In this document: positions 21,550 through 29,024 of the stretch, in pieces | Layout: the number at the start of each line of letters is the position of its first letter | Numbering within the stretch: position 1 is the stretch's first letter | Origin: Apostichopus parvimensis | Taxonomy: Eukaryota; Echinodermata; Holothuroidea; Aspidochirotida; Stichopodidae | NCBI GenBank assembly: GCA_000934455.1 | Contig: KN890103.1 | Location: 4,071 to 33,094, forward strand | Direction: 5' to 3' | DNA: 29,024 bases | Translations under genes and position numbers: made by a program | The notes under the pieces: generated by a model | Seen by the model: the letters and a program-made list of their open reading frames with translations, nothing else | Databases searched by the model: none | What the model was told of the DNA's origin: nothing

Positions 21550-23090
21550 CTTTCATATATCGGTTTCAACGCATTACCCCACCAAATACTACCAATCACC
21601 TTCTTATGTGCATATATGTATACTTTCAAGCTGTGGTTGGTTTTGCTGTACCCACAACTCCTGAACTGGTGGTGCATGCCCCTTTATAATAAGCGTTTTT
21701 TTAAAGTTCGAACGTAAAGAAGACGAGAAAATGTCAGACTTGGGGCGGCCCCACGACCCACGTGATCCAATTCGCTCACCATTACCCCGACAATGGAAGT
21801 TATTTTCAAATATTAACAGTTACATTTTCATGCGAAAAATTTACCCTTTTTTCTATTTTAATGAAGGTTTCTAAGGGGTTGCACTGTATGTGGTGTAAGA
21901 GCTAATTTTCCGGTTCCACGTCGTCTGGTCGTCTATCCTTGATCATTTGTCCATATCCAATTACCTCGACACCTGGCGTCTATAAGCCGAGAAAAGTTAG
22001 CCAATTCGACAGAAATGATCAGGAGGGACAAAAGAAAGAAGAAAGGCCCCATCAATGACCCTGGGATGAAAGGTTGAAAAGAGGATGAAACTGTTAAAAA
22101 ACTGATTATCTGCTACAAAATGCCTGAATAGGTAAATGTACAAACTTTAAAGAGCCCGACGTTTCGGTCCTAATTGCATGATCTCTATAAAAGCAAACTT
22201 ACAAAAAAAAGTTGATTCTGCTAGGATCTTAACAGCAGGGTCTCAAACCTTTATATTACTATGAAAAGGACCCCAACACCCCCCCCCCCCAACACGGCGG
22301 TCGCCTTCCGATACCCCATGGTCTTTCGAAATTTTGCATCTGCCCCTGTCAGGCTGGTTCATTAGAAGACCGCGTCAGATGTACATAAACCGTTTTACAG
22401 TAACTCGGTGATTACAGACGATGAACTACTAAGCCCATCGAATATCCTTTTAAAGAGAATGAGATGGACCAGTTGAGTCTTTGTTAACTACTTGTCTGGG
22501 ACCCTAATCCTACTTCAATACAGGAGTACATTATCCCTTTACAAATTTCCACACAGTCGTCAAGAAATTAAAATCGATAAATGGCACTTATGCATGGTTA
22601 CATGTATTGTGTTTGTTGATTTAAGTAAAAGCAAACAACGGCGTTAATTTAAGGTGAATGTACGGGCTTTGAAAAGCCTTGAGTTATGACGCTACTGTGG
22701 AATAACCTAACAATCGCCAATTTTGTTGACAACAAATTCGTTTTTGAAGTTTAAGTATACCTTGAACGCCACTTTACTCACGGTATCATCTTAGTCATTG
22801 GTCTTAAAGTTGGCTTCGATGTTGTGGAAACTATTGACAATTATTTCAATCTTTGTGGAGTGAGGTTTGACAATAACACTTGTTGTGGTGTGTTGAGTTC
22901 GTTAACGCTTATAGTGTGTATATAGATAAATGCTGTACAAATATATACCATGATCAACGTGTAGTTTTATGAACATGCGTGAAGTTTCTTGGATAGGAGA
23001 TGCAGTGGTGCTGGCCATCAGTTAGAAATAGTCCGCAGCCATTGTAACAGGAAGATTAAATCGTTCGTGAAGAGAAAAGGGGAAAAAATA
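21550..23090. other. intergenic, no gene recognised
   Basis: No exon, RNA gene or complete element is identified. The word 'GCCCGACGTTTCGGTC' near 22157 and a C run near 22272 look like fragments of dispersed repeats, but no boundaries can be drawn. Confidence 0.4.
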
Positions 23091-23091
23091 T

Positions 23092-23213
23092 TTGGCAATA
23101 ATTTTCGGTGAGGTTCTACAAGAACCATCCTCCTGCTGTTTGCGGTTAATAACTTTAATAGGCCGTCTGCGCCGGAAGTCACGCCAAACAAACACCCAAT
23201 GTCGAGATCAGGT
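23092..23213 (+). promoter_or_regulatory. candidate promoter and first exon with ETS-type site
   Basis: The GC-richest patch of the non-coding half has a perfect ETS-family core CCGGAAGT at 23172-23179. Some 19 bases on comes ATGTCGAGATCAG and then a consensus donor GTAAGA at 23212. This arrangement is what a short first exon of a plus-strand gene looks like. The next exon could be in the 5' untranslated region of the 27606 gene or beyond the window. It rests on short motifs only. Confidence 0.3.
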
Positions 23214-23945
23214 AAGAAACTATATGCTTGTTTTTACAATCTTTTATAAGTATTATTGCGCATCTACGGCATATTTCAGATCATAATGGCAGGAATCTAT
23301 ACTTGAAAGTGTGGATAAGGCTTGTGACAACATATGTTCATTTTATCTGTAAAGAGGGAATCAGGAATGGAATTGTACTAAAATATAGTCTACTGTAGCT
23401 ATATGCACAGCCATTCGGTTGGTCGGATAGAGGTTCAGTATTTTAGTTAAGAGTCTAAAAGGGATCGGGATAGAGGGACATTAAGTCCCCATCAAGGAAC
23501 CTACGAAAAACAGCGTAACACTGTACTTGAACTTCAAATCCTGTTGCAATTCTTTAAAAACAAAAAAAAACTGTCTAAAACATTCCTAATAGTTATTGTC
23601 ACTTTTAGAAAGAAGAACCGACTTATACAAACCGTTCCATTAATTATTTCATGCATAACCCGATGAGAAAAGAAATTCTAAGAAATATTTTATCCTGCAA
23701 CATTTTAACTTTCTGAAACTTCAGACCCCTATTTCCAACCATTGGACAATTCTCGAAAAACCCCCCACTAAATACTAAGTTATGAAAGCCTTGGACAACC
23801 TTGCAACATGAAATATAATTCCCTCGTGACCTTCTGTAGTGTGGTGGGATTAAAAAGTCTCTCGAAGTCTCTCATACTAGCAAGTTAGCAACATCATTCG
23901 ATGATTGAATTAAACTGTTACACAGGAATGTCTAGTTTGGCCTTT
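23214..23945. other. non-coding, nothing recognised
   Basis: This AT-rich sequence has no supported exon, RNA or repeat boundary. If the preceding donor site is real, it would be intronic. Confidence 0.35.
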
Positions 23946-24309
23946 ATAAAGGCATTGCAGACTCGCCCAAACAGCGTACCGCCATCAGAAAAAGTTAACT
24001 TTCCGTTGCTTGCAAGTGAAGTTTTCTTCTTGTTGCTACAAAATGCAGACAGTTTTGAAACGTGATACCTTCTTATCTTTTATCTAGACGTGAGATGTCC
24101 ATCGCTGCTATGTACACTGTGTTGTGGGCATTGACCGTAGCTGCATGTATTGACTGTGCACTAGTGTCTAATTACCGACGGTAGTAAGCTGAGTGTGTAT
24201 TTTCTGGGATCGATGGTGGTGTCTAACACTTCTGTTACACCTCATTCGAAACTAGGTCAAATTACCGGCATGAGACGTTTCTTTGTGCGCGAGTCTTCCA
24301 TGCCTTTAA
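23946..24309 (+). mobile_element. TTAAAGG-ended MITE, copy 2, complete
   Basis: The left terminus AAAGGCATTGCAGACTCGCC faces the right terminus GCGAGTCTTCCATGCCTTT, an inverted pair of about 20 bases with two mismatches. TTAA stands at the right (24306-24309) and the variant ATAA at the left. The roughly 360-base body is the inverse complement of 10673-11034 with scattered differences. It encodes no protein. Because it is complete, it shows what the unsequenced end of copy 1 should contain. Confidence 0.85.
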
Positions 24310-24391
24310 AAAACAGTGATCAGGGATGGACAAGAATCCCCACCAAGAATCATATGAAATACCTCGGCTACTTTTCATTGTAGTTTCATAA

Positions 24392-24605
24392 TGTATGTAT
24401 GTATGTATATTAGATCCTCCTGCAAGCAGGAACTCGCGAAGAAGCCTCATTGGCGTATCAAAGCCGCAAGCTGACCGAAGTCAGTCTCTTACATTCATAT
24501 TTAACGTCCATGATTATGAATTGTTAATTGTCCACAACTCTGTAACTGGGCGACATACATTAATCTGGGAGTGACTCGAACCGGTGACCTTATGATTGAA
24601 AGGCA
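24392..24605 (-). mobile_element. tRNA-derived SINE, copy 2, 5'-truncated
   Basis: This matches 5424-5629 in the same orientation, with shared words GATCCTCCTGCAAGCAGGAA, AAGCTGACCGAAGTCAGTCTC and TTAACGTCCATGATTATGAA. The B box (GGTTCGAGTCA on the minus strand) remains, but similarity stops at 24605, before the A box, so the head is truncated as in target-primed retrotransposition. The 3' end lies in an ATACATACATAC tail at about 24392-24410. It starts about 80 bases after the MITE. Confidence 0.85.
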
Positions 24606-26609
24606 TAATCAAATGTAAAAAGCGGGGTGTAATTTTCCAACTGTTACTTCATCATTTGAAGTGAACAACAAGTTGCACCATGTTGTGATTACAAGATCAC
24701 TTTTTTTCTTACATTCATACATTTATTTATTTAAGTTTATCTGCTAGATTCAGCAGAGTCCTAGACACTGGGGATACCCGGGAAGCATGCCTTCTCCCAA
24801 TAATTGAGACAGCATTGATTTTCTTACGAGCGTGCAGGTATCACAGAAGGCTTGTTCAGTGACTGTGGGTACATTTATGGGTGACGGATGCCAGTGGTGT
24901 ATCCTCATGGCCATGGGTATATACTGTACCTCTTATCCTCCTCAGTGTTCCCGTCTCCTGACATACCTTTATTAATTTTGTTCATCCATTGTGATGGAGG
25001 TCGACGGTCCGCAAGCTACTGCATGGGCACGACCCAAACGTGTTCGCAATATAAATTCTAGACATCGAAAACTTTATCTAGTGTCCAAATCTTGCCGACG
25101 GAGTATTTATATTTTCTAACAACTGAGTCCATAGTCCAAGCTAGATTTTATGTAGGCGAATATACTCTGAGCATCGATTCTGAGGGGTGGTGTCTGGTGG
25201 AGGTAGTGGCTCAGTCTTTACGGACGGTCCTGGGTTGTGGGCCTTAGCGCATGCGGACCGTTGATGCATCATATAATGTAGCTATAACTGTATAGACAAT
25301 CACCTTATATATGTTATATTACCGTCTTGGTTGTTTACAATTGCGGTTCTGTTTAGATGTCAAGTTTAAGGTCGCACGACGCTCTCTCAGGTTCGTTTCA
25401 ACCGTGTACAGACCAACAATTACAGGATCTTCGCCGTGCCATCTTCGACCCCACGTGCTGTTGCTATGACAACTGGTACACCACCATATCAACCATGAAA
25501 TTTTAGACTTCGTTATAGTTGTATGATTATTCGACAATAAACTACAGTACAGTAAGCAGCTAATAGGTTCATATTCATGTTGCGTTAAAGCACCACATGT
25601 TATGGCCTATATAACCTGGTATACGTTCTTAAGAATACATTTTCAGAGGGCAACAGAATTTCCTCTCAGGCATTCATATATCTTCGAAGCCGCCGAATAT
25701 AGGGAAGGCTATATGCAAGTTTTGGTACATTTCTCAACGGAAAGGAGTCAAATTTGATCGGATCGATTTGGGGAGTGATAAAAGTTGACATTAATTTTTA
25801 AACGCCACGACATATATTCCGGCAGTAGGCCCTACCACCACCAATAAAGAATGTTTTTCTGACGGAAGTTCTTGTTAGGGGCATTGTGATTTTGTCTGTA
25901 CCAGTGTAGAAATAACTATCGTAGATTCTGTAAACTGGTATAGGGTCGATAGTTCTGAGCGTTGCCCAGGGATTAAACTTTGGAAATATTACGCATAGGC
26001 CTATTTGCGAAAGAAAGGAAGGTTCTACAGAAATTTTCTTTACGTTGGACTTCGTAGTTCTTGGTTTGCTTTGTTAAACTTTGAAAATCGACAAAACAGT
26101 TCCTGTTAAGGAATTTGAAGGTAAGAGATAGACCTATGATAGAAAACGGAGTTTCAATACACAAACACTCATACATATACACACATGCACACACGCACAA
26201 TAAAAAATAGCCCAGAGCAAACCTGCATCACTCAGATCAATAAGAAGATATCAGTATTGCCACCAAATACGCTAGAAAGTCATGTTATGGTCACCCACGC
26301 TCAAGTTTCAATAACTTTCACCCGCCCCCCTCACATATACACCGATATATTAATTGTACTTAATTATCTTCAATGGCTTTATAGGAATAATATGGAGGAT
26401 CAACGTCTATAGAAAAGTACTTTCAAAACCTCAAATTTAAGCATGCTAAACTTTTGGGCTTACACTGACGATCAATTAAGGGGTGGAAGACTGTTATTTG
26501 GGCTAAGTTTGTTTCAGTTTTAAACGAATGATTATCTAGATACCCCTCTTCTCAATGTATACAAAATTATCGATCTCACGTGGTTTAGAAGTCACTAGAG
26601 TTATCCGTA
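24606..26609. other. intergenic, no gene recognised
   Basis: No supported exon is found. The stretch 24730-25010 looks like a fragment of an unidentified dispersed repeat (mixed composition, no frame), and near 25195-25240 there is a weak tRNA-like 'GTAGTGGCTCAG'. The minus frame at 25319-25537 and the plus frame at 26185-26412 have no family resemblance. A CA-rich run lies near 26158-26200. Confidence 0.35.
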
Positions 26610-26617
26610 GGCCTCTC

Positions 26618-26982
26618 CGGTGGCGTGCGCCTAAGGATTGGGGGAGCCCCCCACCTCCATCGTTAGTGGTGAGTCGGGGAAAACAAATGTATTTATAAGT
26701 ACAGCGTTGCGATAAGATCTAATTATGAAGTAGGGCTAAGTTTTAATCTAAATATTCCTCAGGATTCTCCATTTGACCTCTTCAGTTTGCTATGGGATTT
26801 GTTTTTATGAGAGAGGACCCCAATGTCCCCTATGTGGGAGTCAAACCACAACCAAACCCCTCATTTTTAAATTTTTGTATCCGTCTACAGCCCTTCCATA
26901 AAGGTTCAATCCCTGCCTAAATCAGTTGTGGTAATTTAAGAATTCCCCACTCACCACCTTTGAAATCCTGTGCACGTCATTG
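26618..26982. mobile_element. degraded hAT-like MITE
   Basis: CGGTGGCGTGCGCC at the left faces GTGCACGTCATTG at the right (inverse CAATGACGTGCAC), an imperfect inverted pair resembling the CAGTGGCGTAGG ends at 21200. The flanks GGCCTCTC (26610-26617) and GGCTTCTC (26983-26990) agree at 7 of 8 bases, as expected for an aged 8-bp target duplication. It has no coding capacity. Confidence 0.65.
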
Positions 26983-27252
26983 GGCTTCTCGTGTATACAT
27001 GTTACAGAAGGGAATTAATTAATGAATGATAGTATGATACTATACATCATAATTCTCTCCCCGTCCCAACCTCTTCTCATCAGAGCCCAAATCGATGCCA
27101 CTCTTTAATAGCCTGACTGACCTACTGACAACTATACCGGCTGTTGTCTCATAATAACAGCGACGGATGATTCGGTTGGCTAGACATAACTGTCTAACTT
27201 AATAGATTGCCTGTGCAAGTAAACATTACTATTATATCGTCAGTTTCCATTG

Positions 27253-27260
27253 TATATAAA
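27253..27260 (+). promoter_or_regulatory. TATA box-like TATATAAA
   Basis: TATATAAA lies about 350 bases before the ATG of the 27606 gene. A start about 30 bases on would leave a 5' untranslated region of some 320 bases. An acceptor-like TTCATCTACAG near 27350 offers the alternative of a spliced leader exon. Confidence 0.35.
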
Positions 27261-27605
27261 ATGCGTAGGCCTATAAATGCAGATAACGTCGTCCACTTGA
27301 AAAATTCAAACATTATTTATAATTTTGTTTTTCCCAGATTTCATCTACAGTGTATTGCTTCAATGGATTCAACGTTAAAGATCATCAGTCGTGCAAGATC
27401 CCAAATCATATTCTCAAACTGCTAAAAGTTTGTCGAAGGACATCCCTGGAAGTTCTGACGCTTTCCAAATACTGTCAGTTTGAGCATGACTGACCAATAT
27501 TTGAAGTTCTAGCATATTTAAGTATAATTCTGCCTACAAATATAGTAGATAATGTTAGGATTCAATGTTACGTGCATACAGTGAGGTATTTCATTCCTTG
27601 TTGAC

Positions 27606-28445
27606 ATGGCAACAGAGTCAACTAAGCGGAAGGCGAATAGTGCCCCGCCTCGGTTCTCAGCAAGGGATGATGTATGGAAGGACATTCGTAATTGGGCGAA
27701 ACCGAATGGCAGTGGAACAAACAACGCCATTGGTTCACAGCTTAAAGATAATGTTACCGAGCAGAGAATGTTGGAATCAAGATTAATGGACCTTTCCAAA
27801 GAGAGATACAAATTTATTGTGCAAGTCGCTTGGCAGAGGAAAGCTTTCGTCGATAAACAAAAAACCAAAGCCGGACAAATGAAAGAACTTTTGGTGGGAA
27901 TCGAAGCGGCTCAAGTTCAGACTAATAAACAAAATTTGTCTAACCAGTTGAACGCTAAGAATAAGGAATATTGCGCCGTAAGACTACGGGAATATGCAGA
28001 TAGGCGTAAACGAGGAAGCAGTGCGCAAAATTTTCTTGAACAAATGAAACCCATTTGCATCGAGCCGGTGTTTAGGACTCAATCGTCATTTTCTTCCCGT
28101 ACGCCGGTGAGAAAGTATGGTCTCAGCTCTAAACAAACAGTCTTCCCTAGTATCGTGGACGCTTCTAGACAACCCAGTGTAAATACTGACCGACCGGTGG
28201 CCCGGTTACAGACCCGCCAGAGCGTACCAGCTGGCATGGGAAGTCGGGTTAACCGACCGAATAACCGACCGGCGTGTTTTTCAGCGGGAACTGTACCTCG
28301 ATATCTTCAGTATAGGTCGGTGTACGATAGGCGGTTTTCAAAGCTTGAACAATCATTGTGCGACACTTATTCAAAAGATGAAAAGCAAATGACGTCATTA
28401 CTGACCGGGTTGCCAACAAACATACCATCGAATGCTCCAACCTAG
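27606..28445 (+). CDS. uncharacterised intronless coiled-coil protein, 279 aa
   Basis: I do not recognise this protein. It runs uninterrupted from an ATG with T-G-A-C before it (27606) to TAG (28443-28445). Residues 1-45 are polar with an aromatic patch (DDVWKDIRNW, 21-30). About 46-138 are predicted helical and charged, with heptad-like spacing (MLESRLMDLSKERYKFIVQV, then QMKELLVGIEAAQVQTNKQN), so a coiled coil is likely, ending in a basic ADRRKRG. Residues 155-240 are rich in S, R, P and N and look disordered, and 240-262 may form another short helix. There is no signal peptide or membrane segment. The coding stretch is visibly richer in CG dinucleotides than its flanks, which supports it as real coding sequence. 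A cytoskeletal or ciliary role would be a guess. Confidence 0.75.
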   Translation: MATESTKRKANSAPPRFSARDDVWKDIRNWAKPNGSGTNNAIGSQLKDNVTEQRMLESRLMDLSKERYKFIVQVAWQRKAFVDKQKTKAGQMKELLVGIEAAQVQTNKQNLSNQLNAKNKEYCAVRLREYADRRKRGSSAQNFLEQMKPICIEPVFRTQSSFSSRTPVRKYGLSSKQTVFPSIVDASRQPSVNTDRPVARLQTRQSVPAGMGSRVNRPNNRPACFSAGTVPRYLQYRSVYDRRFSKLEQSLCDTYSKDEKQMTSLLTGLPTNIPSNAPT

Positions 28446-29024
28446 TCACCACCCTGGGTTCTATCATTTACACATGTATCTTTTTTTTGTAAGCAATAAC
28501 TACAGCCCTTGAAGAGTCTCAACACCCCCTGTTTTTATTGTTGGGGAGGGTTTGTTTCTTTCCAATCTTGCTGTCCATGAACCGAGGCGGTTATACTCCA
28601 TTAGCTTGACAGATTGAAACACTTTTTATACGAGATGACATTTCTGTCAGTGAACCGAACGAAAATAGTGACTAAATTGAAAGAATATACAATTTACCGG
28701 GAAACTTGACTTTCGAAGATATATGGTAATATGAATAATAATCAATTTATCCCATCATGTTAGGTATGTTACTTAAGGTGATAAACGATGGAAAGTGCGT
28801 AATTTTCCATGAAAAAGAAATTACTTGTTCCTTCACATGTTGTATACGTCACCAACAAGAGCATTTCCTGTGAATGTTTGCAACTGAAGGTGTGGATAAT
28901 TGAGTGATGTATATTGCTGATTGGATTACATATTCATGTTTATTTATGTCTATCATATCAGAATATCGACAAAAAAAAACAACTTCCAATAACAGATAAT
29001 ATGTAGCTCTGTTTTCGTCCAATA
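28446..29024. other. 3' flank of the unknown gene
   Basis: No AATAAA is visible on the plus strand before the window ends, so the 3' end of the 27606 transcript is undefined. No further gene or repeat is recognised. Confidence 0.4.

Noticed and set aside
22440-22470. CCTTTTAAAG palindrome as another TTAAAGG element
   Set aside because: The two halves are adjacent with no interior, so it is a chance palindrome.
25195-25240. tRNA-like GTAGTGGCTCAG segment
   Set aside because: There is no acceptable B box or paired stems, so it is not called as tRNA or SINE.
25319-25537. Minus-strand 72-codon frame
   Set aside because: It has no family resemblance and no conserved motif; its length is within chance expectation.

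Overview
The window is animal (eukaryotic) genomic DNA. It is AT-rich, its genes are split by GT-AG introns of a few hundred bases to over 2 kb, and it is full of small non-autonomous transposons. There is one 570-base assembly gap (11035-11604). The gene content, the inter-gene repeats and the recurrent 'aggcctat' word suggest a marine invertebrate deuterostome, perhaps an echinoderm such as a sea cucumber. This is an impression from the sequence, not a tested assignment.

Four protein-coding genes can be supported. (1) NUBP2 on the minus strand (2029-7225, nine exons, 270 aa, apparently complete) is a P-loop scaffold ATPase of cytosolic iron-sulfur cluster assembly. (2) DXO on the plus strand (8957-15895, six exons, part of exon 3 lost in the gap) is the decapping/deNADding exoribonuclease. 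It is divergent from NUBP2, with 1.7 kb between the two start codons. (3) GPANK1 on the minus strand (18536-19588, coding region in one exon, 350 aa) is an ankyrin, zinc-finger and G-patch protein that converges on DXO. (4) An intronless 279-aa coiled-coil protein that I do not recognise lies on the plus strand (27606-28445). NUBP2 and DXO may share a promoter region. The genes do not form one pathway, although DXO and GPANK1 both lie in the MHC class III region in humans.

The rest is mostly transposon-derived. At least four, possibly six, insertions have long or short inverted termini ending in TTAAAGG-like sequence (10673, 11912, 15290, 17124, 23946, and weakly 9964). There are two hAT-like elements with 8-bp target duplications (21200-21549, exact; 26618-26982, 7/8) and two copies of a tRNA-derived SINE (5424-5662 and 24392-24605). 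A 470-bp near-perfect foldback element with 52-bp internal repeats sits at 20557-21026. Several minisatellites are present, one of which supplies the last codons and the stop of NUBP2. From about 21.6 to 27.2 kb I see no coding gene, only repeats and one candidate promoter/first exon near 23.2 kb.

No operon-like, CRISPR or defence-type system is present. The points most worth a second look are the unknown intronless gene, the DXO-GPANK1 linkage, the TTAAAGG element family and the minisatellite-encoded NUBP2 tail.
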